Assembly (NCBI RefSeq): GCF_946227985.1
Contig: NZ_CAMKGL010000012.1
Coordinates: 85,450 to 149,449 of the forward strand
Direction: 5' to 3'
Length of the DNA: 64,000 nt
From: Serratia quinivorans
Lineage (GTDB): Bacteria; Pseudomonadota; Gammaproteobacteria; Enterobacterales; Enterobacteriaceae
The position numbers and the translations under genes are program-made. Position 1 is the first letter of the stretch. Each line of letters starts with the position of its first letter. Positions 1 to 8,876 of this stretch are shown here, in pieces. The notes under the pieces were generated by a model. That model was not told the DNA's origin and did not search any database. It saw nothing but the letters and a program-made list of their open reading frames with translations.

Positions 1-40
1 CCGCAAGATAATCCTGGGCACGTTGAGTAGGCTTATTCAT
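1..40 (-). CDS. opgH: OpgH N-terminus (partial)
   Basis: Only the first codons are inside the window (Met-Asn-Lys-Pro-Thr-Gln-Arg...), continuing off the left edge. The ATG at 40-38 overlaps the opgG stop codon at 35-33, the same translational overlap seen in the E. coli opgGH operon. OpgH is the inner-membrane glucosyltransferase that makes the linear beta-1,2 glucan backbone. The call rests on position and overlap, because thirteen residues cannot prove homology. Confidence 0.7.
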   Translation of the reverse strand, partial: MNKPTQRAQDYLA

Positions 41-1640
41 TGGCAGGTAGCTGATAGCTCCAGGTTTCCGACAGGGTCTTATCACCATTGACCAACGCTG
101 CGCGCATTTCTACCGGCTTCTTGTCGTCTTTCACTTTCAGACGCAGCGTCAGGCGCCAGCCTTTGGTCACTGGATTATAGCGGACATTGTTTTCTACCAT
201 TTCACCGTTATCACCGATGCTCACCTGAGCGGCGACCGGCGTAGCGCCATCCAGGCCTTTCAGTACCGGCCCCACGAAGTCGACCAGGAATGCCACGCTG
301 CCGTCTGGCTCGCGGATCAGGTTCGACTGCTTCACGTCACCGGTAGAACGCATGGTCTGGCTGACGTAGGCAATATCCTGTGAATGCAACTTGTCTTCAT
401 CACGGGTGAAATGCAGGCGATAGTTCAGCGCCAGCGGCGTTTTGGCATCCGGCAATACGTCCGGGGTCCAGAAAGCAACAATATTGTCATTGGTTTCATC
501 CGCCGTTGGGATTTCTACCAGCTCAACTTTACCCTTGCCCCAGTCGCCACGCGGCTCAATCCAGGCGCTTGGGCGCAGATCGTAACGATCGTCAAGATCT
601 TCGTAATCCTTGAAGTTGCGACCGCGCTGCAGCAGACCGAAACCTTTAGGGTTCTCGACCTGATAGGTGCTGACGGACAAATGCTTCGGATTATTCAGCG
701 GACGCCAGATCCACTCGCCATTGCCGGCATGGATAGACAGACCGTTGGAGTCATGCAACGCCGGGCGGTAGTTCAGGGTTGGTGAAGGTTGGTTTGGCCC
801 GAACAGGTACATGCTGGTTAGCGGTGCCATGCCCAGTTTGCCGACCTTGTCGCGCAGGAACACTTTAGACTCGACGTCCACCGTGGTATCACGGCCTGGA
901 TAGACCACAAAACGGTAAGCCCCGGTTGCGCGTGGTGAATCCAGCAGCGCGTAAATCACCAGATGCTTGTCGCCCTGTTTCGGACGTTCAACCCAGAATT
1001 CGCGGAAACGCGGGAACTCTTCACCGGATGGCAAGGCGGTATCAATGGCCAGACCACGGGCGGAAATCCCGTAAACCTGCCCTTTACCTACCACGCGGAA
1101 ATAGCTCGCGCCCAGCAGGCTCATAATTTCGTCGTTCTTATCAGCACTGTTGATCGGATAAATCACCTTGAAACCGGCGAAGCCGAGGTTTTTTACCGAA
1201 TCCGGATCGTGCTTCACCGAACCAAAGTTGAAGTAGTCCGGGCTGTACTTGATCTGCTTCACGGTGGTCGAGGTGACCTCGTTGATTTTCACCGGTGTGT
1301 CGAAGTACATCCCCTGATGATAAAACTCAAGCTTGAATGGGGTTTTCAGCTTGCTCCAATAGGCTTTATCGTGATTGAACTGAATTTGCTGATAGTCCGC
1401 GAATTTCATCTCACGGAATTGAGAAGGAAGGTTGCTTTTCGGAGCCTCGAAGCCTTTCCCTGCCAGATCCTGCGCCTGCTTGGCCACATCATCAATAGAA
1501 AAAGCCCATGCCGGTGAAGTCAACAGCGTGAACAATACGGTCGCACCTAACCAACGTACGCTCGCGGCGCGTGGTTTCTTGGATAATATATTAACTAGCA
1601 CATCCCCCCCTATTCGTGTGCTCAAATCATTTAAATCCAT
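33..1640 (-). CDS. opgG: Periplasmic glucan biosynthesis protein OpgG
   Basis: OpgG (MdoG) is a periplasmic protein needed to build osmoregulated periplasmic glucans, acting on the OpgH product. The whole protein is close to E. coli OpgG: mature start [12 protein letters not shown], then [11 protein letters not shown] and a C-terminus ending LPANE. A Sec signal peptide ([17 protein letters not shown]) precedes the mature start. The open frame begins at ATG 1640 and gives about 20 residues more than E. coli. A GTG at 1601, just after a G-rich stretch that could serve as ribosome-binding site, would give a more usual length. It is first in an operon with opgH and divergent from opgC, from which it is separated by about 220 bp that must hold both promoters. 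Confidence 0.95.
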   Translation of the reverse strand: MDLNDLSTRIGGDVLVNILSKKPRAASVRWLGATVLFTLLTSPAWAFSIDDVAKQAQDLAGKGFEAPKSNLPSQFREMKFADYQQIQFNHDKAYWSKLKTPFKLEFYHQGMYFDTPVKINEVTSTTVKQIKYSPDYFNFGSVKHDPDSVKNLGFAGFKVIYPINSADKNDEIMSLLGASYFRVVGKGQVYGISARGLAIDTALPSGEEFPRFREFWVERPKQGDKHLVIYALLDSPRATGAYRFVVYPGRDTTVDVESKVFLRDKVGKLGMAPLTSMYLFGPNQPSPTLNYRPALHDSNGLSIHAGNGEWIWRPLNNPKHLSVSTYQVENPKGFGLLQRGRNFKDYEDLDDRYDLRPSAWIEPRGDWGKGKVELVEIPTADETNDNIVAFWTPDVLPDAKTPLALNYRLHFTRDEDKLHSQDIAYVSQTMRSTGDVKQSNLIREPDGSVAFLVDFVGPVLKGLDGATPVAAQVSIGDNGEMVENNVRYNPVTKGWRLTLRLKVKDDKKPVEMRAALVNGDKTLSETWSYQLPANE

Positions 1641-1859
1641 ATTAATGGATTATTCAGCTTTCCGACAACATGATAAATGGATGGTTCATGTTTATGGCTC
1701 ATTGTTTAAGCAGCTGACTAAACACCAGCGTAGCAAGCCCCGCAACAAGACGCTATGGAAAAATGTGAAACGCTATAGTAGGGTTTGAGGTTCGATTTAA
1801 CCATTGCCGACTTATTAAGCGTGTTAATGACCATTTGATAAAATCATCAGCGGTAAACT

Positions 1860-2990
1860 ATGACTAAAGGCAGCAACCAACGCGAGTTTTTCCTCGATTC
1901 GATCCGGGCTTATTTGATGCTGCTCGGCATCCCTTTTCATCTGTCCCTGATCTATTCCAGCCATGCCTGGGCGGTGAACAGCGCTACCCCTTCCTTTTCG
2001 CTGACAGTGCTGAACGACTTCATCCATGCCTTCCGCATGCAGGTGTTCTTTGTGATTTCCGGCTACTTCTCATACCTGCTCTATGAACGTTATGAACGCC
2101 ATAAGTGGTTGAAGGTAAGGCTGGAGCGGGTGGCGATCCCGCTGTTGAGTTCGATCCCATTAATAACGGTGCCGCAGTTTTTCATGCTGAAATACTTCAC
2201 CGATAAATTAAACGGCTGGGAAAATTTTTCGCTCTATCAGAAAATAAATGTAACAGTTTGGGAGCTGGTTTCTCACCTGTGGTTTTTATTAACGCTGTCA
2301 TTACTGACTACCCTTTGTTTTTATCTGTTCAAAAAAATCAAGGCAATTAAAAGTAACACCCCACCCTATCCAATAAATAAAATGACCGGATTAGGAAATA
2401 TCTCACTGCTCTTTCTTATTTATGCTTTATGCTATTCGGCCGGGCACCGTATTATTTTAATTTTCGCTCCCTATTTACTCTCCAATGGCCTGTTCAATTT
2501 CGTGGTCATGGAGACAATGTTCTACCTACCGTTCTTCATCCTTGGCGCTTACGCCTTCAAGTACGTGTGGTTGAAAGAGATTTTCCTCAAACCCTCTGTC
2601 TGGTCGCTGCTCGGTTCACTACTGCTGTTTATTGCCTACATGCTGAATCAGAAGTATCTGACCCACAGCAGCTATATGTTTGAACTGGAAGTGCTGATCA
2701 AAACCCTGCTGGGGATCCTGATGGCCAACGTGGTTTTCTCATTCGGACATACCCTGCTGAATTATCACTCGCCACGAATCACTTATCTGGTCAACGCCTC
2801 GCTGTTTATATATCTGGTGCACCATCCACTGACCTTGATATATGGTGCGTTTGTGACGCCATACATCAACAATAACCTGCTGGGCTTCCTGCTGGGATTG
2901 GTGTTTGTCTTCTCCTGTGCCTTCGCCTTATATGAGCTGCACAAACGCGTCCCACTACTCCGCTTCCTGTTCTCTGGAAAACCGCAATAA
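1860..2990 (+). CDS. opgC: Glucan succinyltransferase OpgC
   Basis: OpgC (MdoC) is an inner-membrane acyltransferase that adds succinyl groups to osmoregulated periplasmic glucans. At 376 residues it is close to the E. coli length (385) and keeps the family start (QREFFLDSIRAYLMLLGIPFH) and end (FLFSGKP). About ten hydrophobic segments agree with the acyltransferase-3 family, and the early Arg/His-containing helix 1 is conserved. It is divergently transcribed from opgG. The ribosome-binding site is weak (only GGT about 6 nt before ATG). Confidence 0.95.
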   Translation: MTKGSNQREFFLDSIRAYLMLLGIPFHLSLIYSSHAWAVNSATPSFSLTVLNDFIHAFRMQVFFVISGYFSYLLYERYERHKWLKVRLERVAIPLLSSIPLITVPQFFMLKYFTDKLNGWENFSLYQKINVTVWELVSHLWFLLTLSLLTTLCFYLFKKIKAIKSNTPPYPINKMTGLGNISLLFLIYALCYSAGHRIILIFAPYLLSNGLFNFVVMETMFYLPFFILGAYAFKYVWLKEIFLKPSVWSLLGSLLLFIAYMLNQKYLTHSSYMFELEVLIKTLLGILMANVVFSFGHTLLNYHSPRITYLVNASLFIYLVHHPLTLIYGAFVTPYINNNLLGFLLGLVFVFSCAFALYELHKRVPLLRFLFSGKPQ

Positions 2991-2996
2991 CCGATT

Positions 2997-3021
2997 GGCC
3001 CGGCATGCTGCTGGGCCCTTT
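2997..3021 (+). terminator. Possible terminator after opgC
   Basis: GGCCC (2997-3001) can pair with GGGCC (3013-3017), followed by only three Ts, so termination is uncertain. The remaining sequence to 3309 shows no gene that I can support; it must hold the promoter of the small gene at 3310. Confidence 0.35.
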
Positions 3022-3309
3022 GCTGTCATGCAGATGCACAACATAACCAATATCATTATTTTGCACACCAGCGCCGCCGTCTATTTCAGCCGCTGAGCAC
3101 GCATTGCTCACCCCGGTGGTGAAAGTTAAGGCAAAGTTATGCTGGAGCATATTGCCGCTAGTTGTTATAACTGCAATGCATAAGTGGAAATCCACATCCC
3201 TGCCTTACGGTAGCGATTGGGCTCAATGAACCCTGAGGGACGGCGTTGTCGTTATCATTGCGGCAACGTTTGCAGTATCTCCCTTCCGTCACGACAGAGA
3301 GGATTTTTA

Positions 3310-3534
3310 ATGACTGATAAAGACACTTCGGCTCCGGAAGCCGTACCAGAAAATGCCACCCTGCTGAAAATTCTTGGTCGGTTGCTTTCCGCACTGGATG
3401 CATCAATCAGCGGCAAGGACCGCAGCATTCTGGTCACCGAGCTTTCCAGCCTTAACCTTGACGGTATTTCAGAGTCAGAACGAAAACTGGCTGCCGAGCT
3501 GATCAAGCGGGCTTTGCAATCACTCGATCATTAA
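3310..3534 (+). CDS. Small AriR/YmgB-like protein
   Basis: A 74-residue acidic protein with a good ribosome-binding site (GAGAGGA, 5-6 nt before ATG); the frame is open further upstream, but this start is the only one with such a site. The second half reads as two amphipathic helices (SILVTELSSL, then ERKLAAELIKRALQSL). The pattern resembles the AriR/YmgB/YcgZ family of small biofilm and acid-stress regulators, and the gene at 21495 shares it. The homology is my reading by eye and is weak. It is monocistronic, ending at a strong terminator. Confidence 0.6.
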   Translation: MTDKDTSAPEAVPENATLLKILGRLLSALDASISGKDRSILVTELSSLNLDGISESERKLAAELIKRALQSLDH

Positions 3535-3550
3535 TGACACCACGCCTGCA

Positions 3551-3588
3551 AACCATTAAGCCTCCTCACGGGGGTTTAATGGTTTTTC
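3551..3588 (+). terminator. Rho-independent terminator
   Basis: AACCATTAA (3551-3559) pairs with TTAATGGTT (3576-3584) and the stem is extended by C/G pairs towards the loop, with a T-run to 3587. It ends the AriR-like gene. From here to the cvrA start at 3821 I see no other gene. Confidence 0.85.
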
Positions 3589-3820
3589 CATCCCACCGTT
3601 TTATTGCTCGCATAAAACCACAGCAAGCTGATAACTATAGATAAAAGCGAGAAGTTCGTCGTTTTCTCCCCACTTACTCACACTTCCTATCTTAAATGAC
3701 AATAAATACCAAACTGTTTTCGAATCACCCTTGGCGTTTTACCTAAAAAACAGGCTATCATCATGGGGTATCTGCGCTCGCGCGCAACGCCTTTCCCCCA
3801 GCCTGCAGGAGAACGTTATT

Positions 3821-5542
3821 TTGGATGCCAGCACCATTAACAGTTTGTTCATCATCGGTGCCGTGTTGGTGGGAGCAAGTATTCTTCTCAGTTCATTTTC
3901 TTCCCGCCTGGGTATTCCCATTCTGGTGATCTTCCTCGCTATCGGCATGCTGGCGGGGGTTGATGGACCGGGCGGTATCGTTTTCAGTAATTACCCGGTG
4001 GCCTATCTGGTCAGTAACCTGGCACTGGCCGTGATCCTGCTCGATGGCGGCATGCGCACCCGCGTCAGTTCATTTCGCGTGGCACTTTGGCCAGCACTTT
4101 CCCTCGCCACCGTCGGCGTGGTGATCACCGCCGGGCTGACTGGGCTGGCTGCCGCCTGGTTATTCAACCTTGATCTGCTACAGGGCATGCTGATTGGCGC
4201 CATTATCGGCTCCACCGATGCCGCGGCGGTATTTTCACTCCTCGGTGGCAAAGGGCTTAACGAACGCGTCAGTGCCACGCTGGAGATTGAATCCGGCAGC
4301 AACGATCCAATGGCGGTGTTTCTTACGATCACCCTGATTGCGATGATTTCCGCCGGTGAAACCACGCTGAGCTGGATGTTCCCCGTCCATCTGTTACAGC
4401 AGTTTGGTATGGGCATTGTATTTGGACTCGGCGGCGGCTGGCTGTTGCTGACCTTGATCAACCACATCAAACTGGCCGAAGGTCTTTACCCACTGTTGGC
4501 CGTCAGCGGCGGCATTTTGATTTTTGCGCTGACCACTGCGCTGGATGGCAGCGGCATACTGGCGGTGTACCTGTGCGGGCTGACGCTGGGCAATCGGCCG
4601 ATCCGTAACCGGCACGGCATTGTCCAAACCTTTGACGGTCTGGCCTGGCTGAGCCAGATCGGCATGTTCCTGGTGCTGGGCCTACTGCTTAACCCGCACG
4701 AGTTGTTGCCTATTGCCATCCCTGCCCTGCTGCTGTCGTTATGGATGATCCTGTTCGCCCGGCCGCTTTCGGTATTTATCGGCTTACTGCCGTTTCGCAG
4801 CTTTACCCTGCGCGAACGCAGCTTTATTTCCTGGGTCGGTCTGCGCGGAGCCGTACCGGTTATTTTGGCCGTATTCCCGATGATGGCCGGATTGCCAAAC
4901 GCGCAGTTGTTCTTCAACGTGGCCTTTTTTGTGGTGCTGGTTTCGCTGTTGTTGCAGGGCACTACACTGTCCTTCGCCGCGAAGAAAGCCAAGGTTATAG
5001 TACCGCCGGCCCTGGCGCCTATATCTCGCGTCGGGTTGGACGTACACCCGGAAAACCAGTGGGAACAGTTTGTTTATCAGCTCTCGTCGGAAAATTGGTG
5101 TGTGGGTGCAGCACTGCGTGAATTGAAAATGCCACCCGGCACACGTATTGCTGCACTGTTCCGTGGCAAAGAGTTGTTGCACCCTAGCGGAAGCACGCGG
5201 TTACGCGAAGATGACATTCTGTGCGTTATTGGCCACGAGCATGACCTGCCGGTGCTGGGTAAACTGTTTAGCCAGGCACCGGTGGTTACAATGGATGAGC
5301 GTTTCTTCGGCGACTTTATCCTGCAGTCGGACGCACGCCTGAGCGATATTTCGCAGGTGTATGGGCTTAACCTGCAAGACGGCGTGGACGAACAGCAAAC
5401 ACTGGGCCAATTCGTCATAAAACTGATTGGCGGTGAACCCGTGGTAGGTGACCAGGTCGAATGGGACGGTTTGACCTGGACTATCGCCGAGATGGATGGC
5501 AATGCCATCAGTAAAATCGGCGTAAGAATTGTGACGTACTGA
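3821..5542 (+). CDS. cvrA: K+/H+ antiporter NhaP2/CvrA
   Basis: Inner-membrane cation/proton antiporter of the CPA1 family. It aligns end to end with E. coli CvrA (YcgO): about twelve transmembrane helices in the first 390 residues, including [21 protein letters not shown] and [13 protein letters not shown] with the conserved ion-site Asp residues, then a cytoplasmic TrkA-C-type domain and a C-terminal CorC-like domain. I place the start at TTG 3821 rather than at an upstream ATG in the same frame (3731). The sequence from the TTG ([12 protein letters not shown]) matches the E. coli N-terminus (MDATTIISLFILG), and CAGGAG lies 9 nt before it. The resulting length is 573 residues against 578 in E. 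coli. Confidence 0.93.
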   Translation: MDASTINSLFIIGAVLVGASILLSSFSSRLGIPILVIFLAIGMLAGVDGPGGIVFSNYPVAYLVSNLALAVILLDGGMRTRVSSFRVALWPALSLATVGVVITAGLTGLAAAWLFNLDLLQGMLIGAIIGSTDAAAVFSLLGGKGLNERVSATLEIESGSNDPMAVFLTITLIAMISAGETTLSWMFPVHLLQQFGMGIVFGLGGGWLLLTLINHIKLAEGLYPLLAVSGGILIFALTTALDGSGILAVYLCGLTLGNRPIRNRHGIVQTFDGLAWLSQIGMFLVLGLLLNPHELLPIAIPALLLSLWMILFARPLSVFIGLLPFRSFTLRERSFISWVGLRGAVPVILAVFPMMAGLPNAQLFFNVAFFVVLVSLLLQGTTLSFAAKKAKVIVPPALAPISRVGLDVHPENQWEQFVYQLSSENWCVGAALRELKMPPGTRIAALFRGKELLHPSGSTRLREDDILCVIGHEHDLPVLGKLFSQAPVVTMDERFFGDFILQSDARLSDISQVYGLNLQDGVDEQQTLGQFVIKLIGGEPVVGDQVEWDGLTWTIAEMDGNAISKIGVRIVTY

Positions 5543-5704
5543 TCCGCCCTCAACACCGGTCGCCGTGTGGCAATCCCCGCAGCGACCGCCTCAAAACTGA
5601 CGGAACTTATAGACCCGGAAAGGTTCTTAAATTCTGTGATTATCAAAACCGGGCGTTTAGCCCCGACGTTTTAACCTTTACTCTGGGAACGCTGCGTAGC
5701 GGTG

Positions 5705-5824
5705 ATGGGTATTGATTTGAACAGTAAAACTCGATTTCTATCGGCCATGCTGGGTATCGCACTGACGGTCATTGTGCTGGATCTGAGTATCGCCGATTTG
5801 GTCCACAGGCTCTTAATTGGATAA
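5705..5824 (+). CDS. Putative 39-aa membrane peptide
   Basis: ATG-initiated frame giving a 39-residue peptide with one hydrophobic stretch (LSAMLGIALTVIVLDL). No clear ribosome-binding site is visible. It lies between cvrA and a second small hydrophobic frame that starts 7 bp later. I do not recognise a family. Confidence 0.35.
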   Translation: MGIDLNSKTRFLSAMLGIALTVIVLDLSIADLVHRLLIG

Positions 5825-5831
5825 TTTTAAC

Positions 5832-5945
5832 GTGGCACAGCAGCAGCAAGAAAAAGACATTCTGGGCAAGATACTGATTACCGTCTCCGCACTCTGCCTG
5901 ATTACCGTGGCGGCGTTGCTCATTTGGGGTTTCGTACTGGATTAA
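5832..5945 (+). CDS. Putative 37-aa membrane peptide
   Basis: GTG-initiated frame: a charged Gln/Glu/Lys-rich N-terminus, then one convincing transmembrane helix (ILITVSALCLITVAALLIWG) ending at Asp-stop. This is the usual shape of small bitopic membrane proteins. The spacing to the preceding 39-aa frame suggests a two-gene transcript ending at the terminator at 5983. No family is recognised. Confidence 0.42.
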   Translation: MAQQQQEKDILGKILITVSALCLITVAALLIWGFVLD

Positions 5946-5982
5946 CCCCGCCTGACGAGCGCAATCTTCCCAAATTCGGACA

Positions 5983-6012
5983 TAAAAAAAACCGCCGCAG
6001 CGGTTTTTTTAT
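5983..6012. terminator. Bidirectional terminator
   Basis: A7-CCGC-cgca-GCGG-T7: a short GC stem with A and T tracts on either side, able to end both the rightward small-gene transcript and the leftward gene at 6162. Confidence 0.85.
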
Positions 6013-6024
6013 TGGCGATGGCAA

Positions 6025-6162
6025 TCAGATCTTACAGCCTTCGCAATCTGCCTCATCCTCAAGGATTTCTGGCAGTTCTTTTACTTTCTGCGCCGCTTTC
6101 TCTTCTGCTTGCGCCAATTCGGCATCGATATCGAAATCGAAATCGAAAATGTCATCACTCAT
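6025..6162 (-). CDS. 45-aa acidic protein, C-terminal Cys pair
   Basis: A clear small gene: GAGGA lies 7 nt before ATG 6162. The protein begins with a striking Phe/Asp repeat (DDIFDFDFDID), continues as a charged helix (ELAQAEEKAAQKVKELPEIL) and ends DCEGCKI, with two cysteines spaced C-x2-C that could bind metal or form a disulfide. It shares the terminator at 5983 with the convergent small genes. I do not recognise a characterised family. Confidence 0.65.
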   Translation of the reverse strand: MSDDIFDFDFDIDAELAQAEEKAAQKVKELPEILEDEADCEGCKI

Positions 6163-6231
6163 GGTAAATTCCTCACGCTTAACTGGCTTCAATGCGTGAG
6201 TATAATCGACAACTCTTCAGCCGCAAACCCT

Positions 6232-6735
6232 TCAGTTGAGCACCGCCACCTGTGGCTGTTCATCCTGTGGCTTCTTTGAATACGCCAGATCGTAAACGTC
6301 ATAGAAATCGATTTCGCCTTTATTGGCGATGATTTCCTGCATACGCGTTTTCATCGCTGTCCCGATCGACGGTTCATCCAATAACGCCTTCACCGACTGC
6401 GGCGACAGTGCCCGAGTGAAATACCACTCGCCGTTATAGCATACGCGCAGATCCAGCACGCCGATGTCCTCAAAGCGATACACCGGTTTGATTTCAATCA
6501 GCAGCATGGCGAACATGAACAACACGAAGGCGGTGAACGCCAGGAAGGAGATGAACCCCATATAGGGGACCTGATACATTACGGCGATCACGGCAAAATA
6601 ACCGGCAAACATGGCAAGACACAGATAACGGTGATCGCGGGCAAACTCACTGTTAAAACGAAGTTTACCGTCGCGCCCTTCCTGCCTGTTGATCCGCTCG
6701 ATTTCTTTTACCAAGATGCTTTTAATCGCGTCCAT
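6232..6735 (-). CDS. ylaC: YlaC family membrane protein
   Basis: Inner-membrane protein of unknown function. It resembles E. coli YlaC in layout: N-terminal charged helix, two adjacent transmembrane segments (about residues 38-85), then a soluble part with YRFEDIGVLDLRVCYNGEWY and GEIDFYDVYDLA, both characteristic of the family. The start chosen is ATG 6735 (MDAIKSILVKEIE), preceded by AAGG; an in-frame ATG 39 nt upstream lacks such a site. Confidence 0.82.
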   Translation of the reverse strand: MDAIKSILVKEIERINRQEGRDGKLRFNSEFARDHRYLCLAMFAGYFAVIAVMYQVPYMGFISFLAFTAFVLFMFAMLLIEIKPVYRFEDIGVLDLRVCYNGEWYFTRALSPQSVKALLDEPSIGTAMKTRMQEIIANKGEIDFYDVYDLAYSKKPQDEQPQVAVLN

Positions 6736-6862
6736 CGCTACAACCTTATGCCTGTGGGACATTATTGCTATCAATAATCATTCCTCAAACTAACATAAGT
6801 ACAGTTTGCGCAGGTAGATCAGTTAAGCAATTTTAAATGGGTAACTGTTATACCTCTAATGG

Positions 6863-7162
6863 CTAACGTTGCAGGGAGTTTTTGCCTTGGGCAAACATAA
6901 ACATCCGCTGAGCGATATCGTCAGCCTGTTTGATTTTTTGCTTTTGCGGCTCATTGCAGCGCTGGATGGCGCGAGCATAGGCCAGCTCATGCGCCTGGTC
7001 GATCATCGCGATAATCTTGTCGCGATCCTGTTTATCCAGATTGCCGAGCATGGTGGTGATTATCGCCTGATAGGCGTTGGAGGCGGCGGTCAGCGACTTT
7101 TCTCTGGCTTCAAGTATCGCTACGCGTTGCATTAATTCCTGTAGTTGATCGGACTCTGACAT
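6863..7162 (-). CDS. 99-aa coiled-coil protein
   Basis: Good ribosome-binding site (AGGAG, 6 nt before ATG). The N-terminal 35 residues form a heptad-like coiled coil (QLQELMQRVAILEAREKSL), followed by further helices. It vaguely recalls small gamma-proteobacterial helical proteins of the YecF/DUF2594 type but I cannot assign it. No signal peptide or membrane segment. It stands alone between ylaC and the tRNA-like gene. Confidence 0.7.
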   Translation of the reverse strand: MSESDQLQELMQRVAILEAREKSLTAASNAYQAIITTMLGNLDKQDRDKIIAMIDQAHELAYARAIQRCNEPQKQKIKQADDIAQRMFMFAQGKNSLQR

Positions 7163-7349
7163 AGCGATCTCCTGTTGCCGGGCAGCATACCTGCCTGATT
7201 ACAGTTTAGCAAAGATCGTTGGAACGGAAGAAAACATAAAGAAAGGAAGAGAAACGGTTACGGCAAAGCACACCCGAAAAACCCAATAAGGAGCCGATAG
7301 TGCAAATCAACCCGGGTGCACTTTACGGTAACAGTTCACGAAAGGAAGC

Positions 7350-7444
7350 TGGCGCGCTATGCAGGACTCGAACCCGCGTCTATCAATTTTGTAGCCAATA
7401 AAGCATTTTAAAACCAACCACTCTGCCAACTGAGTTAATAGCGC
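7350..7444 (-). tRNA. tRNA-like gene with aberrant anticodon arm
   Basis: On the minus strand: acceptor GCGCUAU/AUAGCGC (7 bp), discriminator G and an encoded CCA (7352-7350), a D arm ACUC...GAGU with AGUUGGCA loop, and a T arm GCGGG-UUCGAGU-CCUGC. The 41 nt between D and T arms do not fold into a normal 5-bp anticodon stem. The best pairing I find is an 8-bp stem UUGGUUUU/AAAAUUGA with three G-U pairs closing a 19-nt loop, so no anticodon can be named. The gene may be decayed, or it may have a non-canonical structure. The other sequence between 7163 and 7694 shows no gene. Confidence 0.6.
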
Positions 7445-7694
7445 ATTCCTTTGCTTCGAGGAGGCATTATCCATATTAATGCTATGGATTCAAGTTATCG
7501 AACCATGAACCGCTGCATTTGCAGAGAAATCTTATATTTTTGCCTATTTAACCCTCAGCGAAAATCACTTTCCACCGATGAACATTAGTAATGGCCATTT
7601 TATGGCCCGTCTGGGACGTGTTTATTGTTAGTTAAAGCGCTGGATGCCACTATAGCGCCTTCTGGGATCGTCGTTTTCTGTTATGGATAACACT

Positions 7695-8876
7695 ATGAAA
7701 GTCACTCCGCGCCGCTTGGCGTTTCTCCTGACCGCAGCCCTGCTGGTCATACTTGCATTGATAGTGCTCTCTTTACAAAGCCGCCCGCAAGCCGCCGTGG
7801 TTACCGCACCGGCTCGTCTGGGCGACATTGAAAATGCCGTACTGGCCACCGGCAAACTTGATGCGATAGAACGGGTTAACGTTGGGGCGCAAGTTTCCGG
7901 CCAGGTCAAATCCCTGAAGGTCAAACTGGGCGACAAAGTCACCAAAGGCCAACCTATTGCCGACATCGACGATCTGCCACAACGCAACGATCTGCGCACC
8001 GCCGAAGCGGCTCTGAACGTTACCAAAGCGGATTTGCAGGCCAAACAGGCACTGTTGAAACAGGCCGAGTCCCGCTTTAAGCGCCAGAAACGCATGTTGA
8101 TTGATGAAGCCAGTTCCCGCGAAGAGTTTGAGACTGCAGAGGCCACGCTAGCCGCTACCCGCGCCGAACTGATCGCATTGAATGCACGCATCGTGCAAAG
8201 CCAAATTGAGGTGGACAAGAAAAAGGTCGACCTGAGTTACACGCGCATTCTGGCGCCGATGGACGGCATCGTCATTGCGGTGATTACTCAACAAGGCCAA
8301 ACGGTGAATGCCAACCAGAGCGCACCCACCATAATCAAACTGGCACAGTTGGACGTAATGACCATCAAGGCACAGATTTCCGAGGCCGACATTACCCGCG
8401 TTTCGCAGGGGCAAAAAGCCTACTTCACCATTTTCTCCGAGCCGGACAAGCGTTACGACGCTACACTGCGCACCGTCGAGCTGGCACCAGAATCGGTGAT
8501 GAAAGACGACTCTATCTCCGGTAGCAGTTCGTCCTCCGGCTCCGGTAGCTCCAATGCTTCGGTATATTACAACGCATTGCTGGACGTCCCAAACCCGGAT
8601 AACCGGCTGCGGATTGCCATGACGGCCCAGGTTTCATTGCTGCTCGGTGAAGCGAAAAACACGCTGTTGGTGCCGATCCAGGCGGTACATAAAACTGCAG
8701 ATAATAAACAACAGGTACAAGTGCTGACCGGGGACAACCGGTTGGACATGCGCGAGGTGAAAACCGGCATTACCAATAACGTCGATATTCAAATCCTGTC
8801 CGGCTTGAAGGCAGGTGAAAACGTGGTGCTGGTGCATGAAAATACCCGGTCAGGCGAGGAAGATCTCTCACTGTGA
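7695..8876 (+). CDS. MacA-like periplasmic adaptor
   Basis: Membrane-fusion protein of a tripartite MacAB-type exporter. An N-terminal membrane anchor (AFLLTAALLVILALIVL) is followed by a lipoyl half-motif (GQVSGQVKSLKVKLGDKV), a long alpha-helical hairpin (about residues 95-185), the second lipoyl half (APMDGIVIAVITQQGQTV) and a beta-barrel/MPD region. A low-complexity Ser/Gly run (SGSSSSSGSGSSN) interrupts the C-terminal part, as in MacA and PvdR. I chose ATG 7695 (GGA 7 nt upstream); ATG 7683 in the same frame is also possible. It overlaps the next gene by 4 bp. Confidence 0.88.
   Translation: MKVTPRRLAFLLTAALLVILALIVLSLQSRPQAAVVTAPARLGDIENAVLATGKLDAIERVNVGAQVSGQVKSLKVKLGDKVTKGQPIADIDDLPQRNDLRTAEAALNVTKADLQAKQALLKQAESRFKRQKRMLIDEASSREEFETAEATLAATRAELIALNARIVQSQIEVDKKKVDLSYTRILAPMDGIVIAVITQQGQTVNANQSAPTIIKLAQLDVMTIKAQISEADITRVSQGQKAYFTIFSEPDKRYDATLRTVELAPESVMKDDSISGSSSSSGSGSSNASVYYNALLDVPNPDNRLRIAMTAQVSLLLGEAKNTLLVPIQAVHKTADNKQQVQVLTGDNRLDMREVKTGITNNVDIQILSGLKAGENVVLVHENTRSGEEDLSL

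Noticed and set aside
1432..1788. Long open frames on the plus strand opposite opgG, and similar antisense frames elsewhere
   Set aside because: Mirror frames of GC-rich coding sequence, without ribosome-binding sites or protein-like composition.
6126..6150. Repeats of ATCGAA near 6130 as a regulatory repeat
   Set aside because: They simply code the Phe-Asp repeat of the small acidic protein on the minus strand.
7350..7444. tRNA-like gene as an ochre suppressor explaining the UAA at 22383-22381
   Set aside because: A UUA anticodon can be imagined in the loop, but no supporting anticodon stem exists. The link is speculation.
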